Below are positions 24,801 to 34,881 of a DNA stretch of 64,000 nucleotides, piece after piece. The notes beneath the pieces are model-generated. The model ran no database searches. It worked only from the letters and a program-made list of their open reading frames with translations, and had not been told where the DNA came from. Position 1 is the first letter of the stretch. Every line of letters begins with the position of its first letter. The position numbers and the translations under genes were made by a program. The stretch comes from Mycoemilia scoparia (taxonomy: Eukaryota; Kickxellomycota; Kickxellomycetes; Kickxellales; Kickxellaceae): the NCBI GenBank assembly GCA_027575805.1, contig JANBPU010000015.1, positions 115,151 through 179,150 of the forward strand, read 5' to 3'.

Positions 24801-26662
24801 AGGAACATTTACGCGATTGTTCTTGGAACCATCTGTCTTTTTGAGCTGCTGCTCTTCCTTGAACCTAACAAAGCTCATCACATACTCGCTTAAGTTGGTA
24901 TTGAGAATTTTCTTGATAAAGGCATCATCGATCTCACATTTCGACCCAAAAGCGCTCTGTCTCAAAGTTAGCGTCTCCTTGGTCTGAGAGTCGAAGGCTG
25001 GGTTCACAATGAGTGAGTTGACGAATAGCCACATGTAGCTCTTTACTTGATGTGGACGCGGTTTAGCCTTTTTGTTCTTTTTGGTTATCGCTTCGATGAC
25101 CTTTTCGCTTATCTGATTAGCCACATGTGTTACATGATTACCACCCTTCACTGTGTTGATGCTGTTAACAAAACTGACCTGTTGGAACTGGCCATCACTG
25201 ACAACAAAGGCAACCTCCCAAAAATCGTTAAATTTCTTATAAATGACCTTTGGTGGTGCATTTTCAGGGTCACCATTGTCTCCACCATCCTCTTCCTTCT
25301 TGACAGCAGGTGGCATGACATACTTTTCGACATAGCTTTGGAAATTGTTGATTGGGATTCTTTCATCATTGAAATAAACCTTACAGCCTCTAACACATCC
25401 AGCCAAATCGTAAACACGGCGCTGAATTAGCTTGTAGATGCCATGATCAAGTTTATCCATATGGAACTTTTTGAAATCGGGCTTGAAAGTGATCTTTGTC
25501 CACTCTGATTTCGAGGAAAACTTTGTGATCGAAGGCTTTCCAATAATAGACATGTTATTTTTGAACACCTGCTTGTATTTTTTGCCTTGAGTGGCATCGG
25601 CAGTCTCGACAATGAACTCCGTACTGAAAATGTTACACAACTTGGCACCATAACCGTTACGACCACCAGTAACCTTTTTCTCATCATCATCGTAATTAGA
25701 GGATGTAAGCAGATGGCCAAAAATGAGTTCTGGGACCCACAGCTTTTCCTTTGCGTGCATCTGGACTGGAATACCCTTTCCATTATTGTAAACTGAGATT
25801 TCGTTTTCTTCGAGGTTGACTGTGACCTTTATGATAGTTTGGGTTGGATCGCGCTGCTTGTTATCCGCGGCATTAACCAAAATCTCATCGACGATTTTAT
25901 ACAAGCCAGGGGTGTAGGTAACTGCTTCTTGAGCCATTCTTTGGGTTTCTTCGCTATAAACCCACATGGTCTCTGTGATAGGTTCCACAGTTCCAATGTA
26001 CGTATCTGGACGCAGCAAAATGTGCTCAAGCTGGCTCTTTTTTTGGTAAATTTCTTCGACTGTCCGCTTTGCTTTACTACCTTTCGAAGCAACAGATGTT
26101 GGGGTAGAAATTCCAGAATTTTCTGTCTCAGCTGGTTCAATGACGCCATTCAGTGTGGTTTGGATGTTCTTCTTGCCCTTTCCATTAGAACTAGCACCTG
26201 TAGTCTTTCTCTTTTTTGGAGGCGAACTATCACCAATACCCGAATCAACCATACTATCATCTTCGTCAAGACCGCCATTCGTTGCCTTTTTCAGCGTCCG
26301 CTTACGACCAACAGTGGCTTTTGGTGCCTTGATCTACATATATATGTATATGTATATATATGTTAGTTTATGTATGTGTAAAACATATTTTCCCATATGG
26401 GAGATTATTTTTGAAGGGCTAAATTAACATTATCGATGATAATATAGGCTGGACAGTATTCAAGTTGAAACTACTGGCCTGCTAGTAAAAATTAGTAGCC
26501 CTTTAAAAATAATTACTCATATAAACACGGTTTTATCATGGTATTAATACATGGATCATATAATTAATAGCATATATAAAATGAAAAGAAGCTTACTGGA
26601 GTCATAACAAACTCATCATCTTCGTCAGGTGAAAGCGAGAATTGAGACTCAGAGTCACTCAT
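21843..26662 (-). CDS. TOP2: DNA topoisomerase II
   Basis: Type IIA topoisomerase needed for chromosome decatenation. Two exons: complement(21843..26333) and complement(26597..26662), the first encoding MSDSESQFSLSPDEDDEF; 1518 residues in all. The GHKL ATPase is at the N-terminus (VDEILVNAADN, GRNGYGAKLCNI), then TOPRIM (TEGDSAKSLA; MTDQDIDGSHIKGL), the winged-helix catalytic region with GGKDAASPRYIYV (active-site Tyr about residue 886), the coiled tower, and a long C-terminal domain rich in Lys/Ser/Ala. The gene ends in a run of Asp codons (MEIEDDDDDDDG). The acidic patches and SDSE motifs look like CK2 sites. The single intron (263 nt) contains a MITE-like element. Confidence 0.97.
26394..26523. 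mobile_element. MITE-like element, TOP2 intron copy
   Basis: About 130 bases with imperfect terminal inverted repeats: left end ATATGGGAGATTATTTTTG then AAGGGCTA; right end (reverse complement) ATATGAGTAATTATTTTT then AAAGGGCTA. The interior (TTATCGATGATAATATAGGCTG) matches the copy in the MIS1 intron in inverted orientation. It has no coding capacity. It lies wholly inside TOP2 intron 1. Confidence 0.8.
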
Positions 26663-28272
26663 TTACCAAACTTTTTAAATAAAGTTCTGAACAACAAAAT
26701 AAAAGTAATGAAAATAAGGTGGAAAGAAAATAATTATAAGCAGTCAAATAAAAATAGCTGTGTTAATTGATATGTTTAAAGGTGTATGTGTGTGTATGTG
26801 TGTGGGAGTATATATAAGTGACAATAAAGAAAGTCTAAAAGGAAACAAAGAAGAGGAAGTGCGTTTAGTCTGCTTCCTAAAGTTTTTGAAATATCCGTAC
26901 ATGCATGCGAAAAATCACTCTGTAAGTTCATCAACACACCTACAATGTTTATAAGTACGAACTAATAGCCCGGTGGTGCGGTTGGCTGGAAAAAGGTCTC
27001 CCAGCTTGTTTTGATTGGCAGTCCACCCAAAGCGTAAACAGATTCCAAATAATTGATCAAATCCAAGCAAAGTTGCTGGTTTGTTCATCACAGCAAAATT
27101 AATAATGGGGGAATTAAAATGCCAATGAAATGAAATGGTTTGAGATGGTCGCAACAATTTAATCAGACTGCTAGTATGCTTTGCATTAGAATCGATACTG
27201 TGCTCAAAATCAAAGTTTGAAATGCAATTATTACTATAGACAACAGAGACACCAACGTCAGGAGATGATGTTATTGAAGTATATCTACAACCACTTTTAA
27301 GTCATTAAAATCCAAAACCTTGATTTTTTGTTCAATTTAACAAGCTGAAGTGAAGCGTATGCTAGTGTATAAGATCGAATTTCACTACCGATTATCCATG
27401 GAATGACTACTGTGGGTGGATCCCAGCAAAATATACCACAATTTTGAATAATAATTTTTTAAAAATTGCTAAAGTTCTGATGTATGTTAAGAGCTTTTTC
27501 AGGGATGGTGTAAAAGTGACTTTTCTCTTGAACGCATGTATGTATTATTGTTATTATTGGCCGTGATACGGTCAGATTTCATAGGGCCTTGGACAAAATA
27601 GGTCTCCAGGAGTTGCTTATTAAATGGCTCATGACTGGGCCAAAATCTGAGGGTCCATCTCTGCCTACCATAGAGTTGATAACTAGTGAAATCTTGCCAT
27701 ATCATCACAGTAAAATAATCGAATTGACCAATAAATATCCTACTTTATTCATTTTTCTACCCATTATTAGCTTGTAGAGGTTTTTTTCTATGGTGAAATA
27801 CCAGCTTTATTTGGCTACCACTCACTTGGGTCACTATTTTTGTTAAAATTGGTATGAAAGCTGACCAAATGTGGTTATTTCTTTTAAATAAAACCTACAC
27901 CTTTGTATTAAAATTTTATTAGAATGTATAATTTTGCGTATTAAGCGCAACTACCAAAAAAGAAAGGAAAAAGGTTAAACACAATAGGAGCAAGGGTAAA
28001 ATAAAATAAAGGGAGGATGAAATTACTAAATAAAATAGGAAAGTAAGTTATAAAGAGAGTAGGGACACGCACACACACACAGGATAGTTTGAAGGTAAAA
28101 TAATTATTGCAATTATTATTAGTGCTGGTGGTAATAATATCCGGAAGGAATAAGTTTTTAAAACAAAAAAGTAAGCAAGAAAGCAAACAATCAAGCAAGA
28201 CGGCATTGAAATAGTATAGTACCTTTGACGGGAGATTGAGATTGAGATTGAGATTTGTGCGAACAAGGCCTT
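26663..28272. other. 1.6 kb intergenic region with one dispersed repeat
   Basis: Between the TOP2 promoter side and the 3' end of the PKA gene. AT-rich, with GT/CA-rich short repeats at about 26780-26805 and 28065-28080. It includes the dispersed-repeat copy at about 27560-27710. No supported gene. Confidence 0.5.
27560..27710 (+). repeat. Dispersed repeat, copy B
   Basis: Homologous to the minus strand at 6741-6905 inside the NAD-carrier intron (shared GGGCCAAAATCTG, GGAGTTGC, AACTAGTGAA and TTGCCATAT-like blocks). Two copies about 21 kb apart in opposite orientation indicate a mobile or formerly mobile sequence. No open frame of note. Confidence 0.6.
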
Positions 28273-29748
28273 TTAGAAGCCAATAAATTTATCTTTATAA
28301 ATATCAGTTGAAACATAGTCACCATAAACTTCATGGGTTTCGGGATACTGGTCAAAGTTGCTGGTATCGCCATGTTGTTTTTGTGATGGAATAAGCGGGG
28401 CAGGAATCTCACGGCACATGAGTCGTTCCCAATCGACTTCTTGGAACCATGGGTGCTCTTTGATATCTTTGGTGCCACCCTTGAGATTACCATAACGCTT
28501 GGAAAGGTCAGCCGAGAGAAGATGCTTTACCAGATCACGGGCAAGGGGATCAAACTGGGATGGCCACTGCACATGGCCTGAAAGAATTTTTTCGTAAAGA
28601 CGGTAGTGATCCTCGTCGTAGAAAGGCGGATAGCCGGCGATCATTTCGAATATCAGAACACCCAGCGAATACCAATCAACGGCTTTACCATAACCTTTGG
28701 CCTGAATGACTTCTGGGGCCAAATAGTCTGGAGTCCCACAAAGCGTCCAAGTAGAGTCAACAATGTGCTTTGCGAATCCCATATCAGTAAGCTTGATATG
28801 GCCGTTATTGTCAATAAGGATGTTTTCCGGCTTCAAATCGCGATACACAATATTTAGAGAATGGAGGTATTCAAAGGCTAAAACAACCTCAGCTGAATAG
28901 AACTTGGCAACTGGTGAAGGGAATCTCCGGTAACGACGCAGATATGTGAATAGCTCGCCTCCAACTACATATTCCATAGCGACATAGAGATTGACGTTAT
29001 CCTGACAAGTACCAAGCATCTGCACAATGAATGGACAGCGACATTGAGCCAAAATGGTCCTTTCATTGTTTACGTGCTCAACCTGTTTGGCACGGACAAC
29101 GTCGGCCTTCTTTAAGACTTTGATAGCATAGTATCGCCCATCAGGTCGATAGCGAACCAAGCGTACACGGCCAAATGAGCCAGTGCCAATAGTGCGATAA
29201 ATCTCAAAATCTCGAAGCTCGACATGCGGCCCATGTTGAGACATGCTATCAAGCAATGGGCTTTTTGTGTTGAAATGGTGTATTCCAGCGGAGGCGGGAC
29301 TTTTTGGATCAGATAGATCCATGGCATTTCGAGGAACATGTCCACCAGCGCCAACAGCAGCATCATTGCTATAATTAACATTATGGTGATGGCCATGCTG
29401 TTGTTGTTGTTGTTGTTGATGGTGACTGTTATGTTTGTGATGTCCAACATCTTGACCTATCTGCTGCTGATGAGTATGGTGATGAGTATTTTGGACATGG
29501 TAATGGTGTTTATCAGAAAACTTTCCAGAAACAGGCGAAGGTGGCATGTTAGATGCTGGGTAGGAAGGATACGGTGGAGCTGATGATGAAGATGTAGCAT
29601 CGTGGCCGTCATGAGCTTTTCCAGCACTAGTACAGGATCTATTATCGTTCAAATTGTTTGGAGTCGTGTATCGCGCGCTTCCGCTACTTTCACGGCTATC
29701 TGTGATTTTGATCTTGGTTTTCTGAATAATCCGATTTATAAATGACAT
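28273..29748 (-). CDS. TPK1: cAMP-dependent protein kinase catalytic subunit (PKA/Tpk)
   Basis: AGC-family kinase acting downstream of cAMP and the Bcy1-type regulatory subunit. Single exon, 491 residues. Kinase motifs: GTGSFG (188-193), Lys210 in [12 protein letters not shown] (302-309), activation loop [13 protein letters not shown] with Thr335, and C-terminal FIGF, the truncated hydrophobic motif of PKA (FxxF at the extreme end). The GTPDY form and ending are as in fungal Tpk proteins. Odd: the Mg-binding DFG is DMG (322-324). The first 175 residues form a low-complexity extension rich in His, Gln (seven in a row) and Ser, common in fungal PKAs. The number after TPK is arbitrary. A very long intergenic region lies upstream. 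Confidence 0.93.
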   Translation of the reverse strand: MSFINRIIQKTKIKITDSRESSGSARYTTPNNLNDNRSCTSAGKAHDGHDATSSSSAPPYPSYPASNMPPSPVSGKFSDKHHYHVQNTHHHTHQQQIGQDVGHHKHNSHHQQQQQQQHGHHHNVNYSNDAAVGAGGHVPRNAMDLSDPKSPASAGIHHFNTKSPLLDSMSQHGPHVELRDFEIYRTIGTGSFGRVRLVRYRPDGRYYAIKVLKKADVVRAKQVEHVNNERTILAQCRCPFIVQMLGTCQDNVNLYVAMEYVVGGELFTYLRRYRRFPSPVAKFYSAEVVLAFEYLHSLNIVYRDLKPENILIDNNGHIKLTDMGFAKHIVDSTWTLCGTPDYLAPEVIQAKGYGKAVDWYSLGVLIFEMIAGYPPFYDEDHYRLYEKILSGHVQWPSQFDPLARDLVKHLLSADLSKRYGNLKGGTKDIKEHPWFQEVDWERLMCREIPAPLIPSQKQHGDTSNFDQYPETHEVYGDYVSTDIYKDKFIGF

Positions 29749-32538
29749 TGTGGTTTGAGTCTATAATGAATCTTCTTTTCTGGGCACGTATTTGTGTGGG
29801 TGGGTGTGTATGTGTATGTGTGTGTGGCAGAATGCACTGAAACTTTCTTCAATATTTCTTGGGAAGACTGCCGGAATATTTTGTTGCGGTTTTTACAAAT
29901 TGGCAGGACTTTGATGAGCTTAAATGCACATGCAAAACAAAATAGTTGAAATTGCAAAATGACCAACTCGTAGCCAATGTCTCTCAATTTGCTGCTGCTA
30001 TTATTGTTTGTGGTGGTGATTTTTGAGGAATTTATCCAGTAGATAGAGCTAGCAATATTTACACAGCCCCTGAAATATCCTCTTGAACTTTAGTTTTATG
30101 GAATTATATGGATGATATTTTCTATATAGTTTTAGGAGAAATAGTCGAGTGAGAGAGAGATGAAAAGGAACTTTCGAAACCAAGAACCAGTACTGACGAT
30201 GACGACACTAATGGCTTCTACTGTACCCTGTGGTCTCTACTATGTCCAATATGAAAAGGATCAACGCGGTTTAGTATGACTGACAAAGACAGCATACATG
30301 CATATGTACAACTGTATGCAAGCATCATATTTAAATGTATGCTATTGATGTGGGTGATGTTGCTGAACAAAATAGACACAAAGTATTTGATTGAATATGT
30401 GGTGGGGTTTGGTATTTGAGAATAGAGAAGTTAGGCAGGAGAACCGCCAAATCTCTTAACATGACAAATGTCAAAGACATTTCTGACAAAGGAGGATATA
30501 AAGGCCGGGATATAAGGGACGATACTAGCCTTATGGCGAGATATTACTTACATACAAAGGCTTTGAGATATTCTGTCGCAGAGGTATATACAAATGTAAG
30601 AGCACCAGAACACAGAAATATGCTTATATGTGCCTCCTGTGTGTGGATACAGACAGTCAATATATGTATATGTATATATATATGCTTGTCTCCTTAGACT
30701 TATAAAAGCTTGGGGAGGTTAGGATAAGAAGCGAAATAGATAGGCAACCAAAATGGGGCTAATAGGCTAAAAAGAAGCAAGACAGAGAACGAGAACGAGG
30801 ACAAGAGCAAGAGAAGGAAAAAAGAAAGGTTGGGACAAATAATCCCAAATGATTAATTACAGTGAGACGAGACGAGACGAGAAGAGACTAGAGGAGAGGA
30901 TGATGGCGCTTGGCTAGTAATAAAACGAGCAAGTAAGAAGATAGGTCAGGACTTGAGAAAATATCACAGAGATGGAAAGAGAGAAAAGGCCAATACGCTA
31001 CAGCTAACGGCTGGAAGGGAGGAGGAGGCTAATGTGGGAATGCAGGAAAAAACAGAATATTAGCACAGAGCAATGGAGGTTACAAGCATAAACCGAAGCC
31101 AGAAACGAAGAGGCTGAGAGCTGAGCTTGGGATGGGCGCAAAGTGATGCGAGCTCTGGTATTTGCGAGCCTGGCATCCTCCACACAAAGCGTTGTGGGGG
31201 ATTTTGTCGCGCCTGATCAATGCAAATATGTTTCCAATGAAATGGGCCTTTAAAAACACCACGCATTTACAAAATTAGTATGCCCATTTATTTCAGGCCT
31301 GGCTGGGGCTCTGTCCTACCACTACTGCGCGAGCGCTGTGCTCTCTGACTGACTCTCATCTGGAGTTCTTTCCATTTTGTAACTTGACATGCATCCTTAG
31401 CTTATCCGTATCTTCAGCTGCTGCTAGTGGAGTTGTTTTTATTACCCCTAAAACAAATGCCAGAAGGTGTCTAGGGCGCATTTCCATAGACACATATGGA
31501 GGGTCGCATCACCACCACCCTCATTGCAGTGGTTGCGGCAAGCAGCATTCCCCACCACACTGCACTGCTGCCCTTCTTTGCACAACTCCATTTCCATCTT
31601 CTCAAGTCGCGCCAGCACCATCAGCCACACCTGGGCTCTCACTCAGCCAGGCTGCCCTTCTTGGCCACACACACACACACACACACATGTGTTATGTTTA
31701 TTACTAGCACTAGTCCGGTTTGTCAATAGCTGTCGAGAAGTGCAACCACACACTGTTAAATGCGGTTCCACAAAGCTGCCTTTGCTTATTTGGCCAGTTT
31801 TGGTCACAAGTGTCAACAAAACGGTCTATCCGGTCCATAAGCAAATATGCTTTTGGCATATCCAGCATGTTTGTGTATGCTAATACTAGCCAGGACTACT
31901 ACTCGGCTTTTGGTGTCTGATCCGCTCTGCTCCTGGTGGTGCTGGCAGTGTCGTAATGAGGACGGGCACCAGCAATATATCAGCCTACTCGCACAAACAT
32001 CTACATGGGATTTTAGGCCAAATTTCCGGGACTAGGACCACAACCGGAAATAAGGGAGAACAGGAAAATGACCGTCGGCTAGTAACGGTGATCGCGCTAG
32101 CCATTTTTCTCTTGTTGTGGCAACCTAGTGATTTGCCCACAAAAACAACTGGTCTTGATGAATAAACACTGGCACACATGCTTTGTAGATTTAAATTCCA
32201 TTGGTGTGGCGTTGCGTGGATTTTCAATTGTGATTGAGAGAGGGCGTGGTCAATGTTTCAAGAGCGTATTTGTGTTTAGACAAGTGGATGGCCACCAAGC
32301 CAAGTTTGACCCGCATTCCACATGGATACACTGCAATTGTGATAACAAATATTGTAGAGACGAAATCAAAAGGCCATCTGTATGTACGTATGAGTGTGTA
32401 TTGGCAGAGCTAAAAGGCCAAAAACCCAAAAATCCTAATTAGATATAATGAAAAAGACTGCTAAGCATTATGGCTACCAAGCCTATAATAAAAATAACCA
32501 CACATATAAGTGATTGCGCATGTAATAACCGCCATATG
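29749..32538. other. 2.8 kb gene-poor region upstream of the PKA gene
   Basis: The longest stretch without a supported gene. On the plus strand 30720-31020 is strikingly purine-rich, with a GAGAC-repeat tract at about 30865-30893. A (CA)n microsatellite lies at about 31665-31687. Several short open frames exist but none has recognisable motifs, consistent splicing or homology that I can see. It may hold a long PKA 5' leader/promoter and the 3' UTR of the phosphoribosyltransferase gene. Confidence 0.5.
31665..31687. repeat. (CA)n microsatellite
   Basis: About eleven uninterrupted CA units followed by TGTG, inside the gene-poor region. A simple repeat. Confidence 0.85.
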
Positions 32539-34104
32539 CTAGTTTGTAAATCGAGGCAAACCACTAACAACATCGCCATCAGCGCTGATAGTACAGATGC
32601 TACTCAGAGCCATCAGATCTCTATTCGATGCCGAAAGTCTCAGCTTGTACCAGAATTCAGCTGGTCCAGTGGTTTTTGGCGAAATTACAGACACGATTTT
32701 CTGGGCAGTAAACCGATGCTATAGCCAAAAATTGGAATACAAACAGGACAGATACAATTTAACAACTGTTTGAGTGGGAGGGAGCTTATTTGGTAGTGCG
32801 ATATATGGCAGGCAGACCATGATCGAAATGAAGAGAGATGAATGTGTGAATGGCTGTTATTGTGTGAGTCTGTGTATGCTCAATTGGAACACAAAATAGC
32901 CTGGCTTCCTTCATGAAATTTTTACCTTGTTATCGGCCAGACAAACGGGGGCAGCCACCACTATGCTGGACGGCTGGCTGGTCTGAACGATATTTGCGAT
33001 CGCTCCACGCATAATATCACCAGAAACAATACTATCGTCAACCAGAATAACGGTCTTTTCGGCAAGATTTCCAAACTCAAAGTTCAGCTTATCGTTATAC
33101 TGTGCCATTTCTCGGTCTATCCATTCGTTCTACATAAAACAGACAGGCACGCGCGCACACACACAATGACAAATCAACAAGCAACCATCGTCGTTGTCAT
33201 CGTTATTGTTACTATTCTTTTGGGTAGCTGGAAATTCATTTTCATTCTTGTATTTTATTGGAACTTACAGATTCATCGACAAGCCTCTCAATAAATGGCT
33301 CCTCAACCTTCATTCCCCTATAAATACAAAAATATAGTAGCAATATTTTATTCATTATATTGCACAATTAGTAAAGCGATAGTTCCAAAAGGTCGGATTA
33401 GCCCTTTTATCTCTCTCTCTCTCTCACAATTGTCGTAAAGGATGCTGTGGCTTATTACCACTACTGCTGCTAAATCCCCCCTACACAATACATTACAGCT
33501 CTCAACACTTGCCTTATGATTTCGGTCTCAAGTGAGGCACTGGGCTGGGACGTCACGCTTCCCACCACTAAGCTCGGCATTGTGGGCCAACTTACTAGTT
33601 TGACCAAAAGGTTATAGCAGGGAAGTTTCAACGCCTCTGACAACACCTTGCCAACCACTGCTCCACCGCTATTGACTCCAATTATAACTATATGTGTACA
33701 TATGCATTATATAAATGTTTATCAATAACCTTGTCCATATATCTATTCGATTTTTGGGACAATTTCTAGTATTCTTTTTGGATATTTTCAAAAACAGAAC
33801 GAATAGGAAGTGTGAGTGGATGAGTCAGTTGGCCTGCCAGTCTATATCAGTTTGCCAGACTATAATCGGTAGAAGAGAAGGAGAGCCTTTTGAAGGTACA
33901 GCACATTTCGATAAGGATTACATGAAAATACTTGCCTGTATTGGGCCTATTCGCATAATGGTCTAAGGCTTCTGCCAGCTTGGTAGCTGCTTCGACTCTA
34001 TCCTCAAAGGTATATGGATAAACAGTTCTGGGTTCAAAGGGCCTAGTTTCCATATTAGGAACCGGCATCACTGTGGGCGACTGCTGATGAATACCAACAG
34101 GCAT
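32539..34104 (-). CDS. Bacterial-type phosphoribosyltransferase (COG1926-like)
   Basis: Five exons, complement(32539..32700, 32926..33129, 33269..33317, 33513..33687, 33936..34104), give 252 residues. The fold reads as a type I PRTase: FEDRVEAATKLAEAL at the N-terminus, strand VIIGVNSGGAVVG, and the PRPP-binding signature VILVDDSIVSG (about 158-168) followed by VVAAPV. The order and wording resemble the COG1926 family of predicted phosphoribosyltransferases, mostly known from bacteria and archaea. The substrate is unknown. It is not adenine, hypoxanthine, uracil or orotate PRTase as I recognise them. Introns 1 and 2 are best joined using GC donors (AG/GCAAGT). The last exon (KIVSVISPKTTGPAEFWY...) is inferred from an open frame, a good acceptor and resemblance to the family C-terminus. 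Confidence 0.72.
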
Positions 34105-34881
34105 GGCTAGTTGTTTGTGTGTATCGCTTGCGTGTGGTATATAGATAAAAATGCGTACAGAAGTGTGTATGTGGAAGTAAAGAAGGATTCTTCAAGGTGA
34201 GAGGAATGTTGTGCTGCTGACAGGGGAATGATGATGTCCTTATTATATTATAAAACATCACTTCTCATGCTTAAATGAATGGACCGGGTTTTTGAATCAA
34301 TCAAAAACGCATGGATATACATACAATTGGATAGTCACATCGACTGATGACATTATTCTCACGTACCCTGGATGAATGACAATGGCAGTTATACAGCGGA
34401 AGGAGCACTGCGCCTATCTCCCTAACCCCGGTGCTCTGGCCTCCATCAGATCCACAAACACACCTAATGTTCTGATACTATATAGTTTATTATGATTGGC
34501 AGCATAAAATTTGTTTTTATGCTTTTTTTCCCTGGAAGTGGAGGCAATTCTTCATCACAAAATAAAGATCCTGGTAAAAGTATAAATCATGCAAGGCAGT
34601 ATAAGCTAAAAAAAACTAATGTATCAAAAAATCATTCTATTAGTCATTCAATAAAATTTGATCCAGGTAACTGCTGCAGATAGACAAATATAGATCCATT
34701 ATATTTTTAAGTAAAAGTAAGTAAAAAATAAAGTGGTAGTATAAAGAGATGGTTTCGTATATAAGATAAAGTGTTGGTGTGCGTGTGAGTGTATGTATGT
34801 GTGTGCAGCATTCCACAGGAAGTGCTTTATAGAATAGAATGGGACTAACAATGGACACACCACAGCAGAGAGGGATGGCCA
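34105..34881. other. Intergenic region between the PRTase and ERG9
   Basis: About 780 bases between two minus-strand genes, expected to hold the PRTase promoter and ERG9 3' UTR. GT-rich tract at about 34775-34805. No gene seen. Confidence 0.5.

Noticed and set aside
30416..30697. 93-codon plus-strand open frame upstream of PKA
   Set aside because: Low complexity, no motif, no splice partner, and ends in a TA-rich repeat.
31384..31920. Overlapping His/Ser/Pro/Thr-rich open frames around the CA microsatellite
   Set aside because: Composition follows the simple repeat and C-rich DNA; three frames are open at once, as expected by chance.
33931..33936. GT donor one codon downstream of the GC donor in the phosphoribosyltransferase gene
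   Set aside because: Requires a later acceptor and removes the conserved strand before GGAVVG; the GC donor fits phase and homology better.
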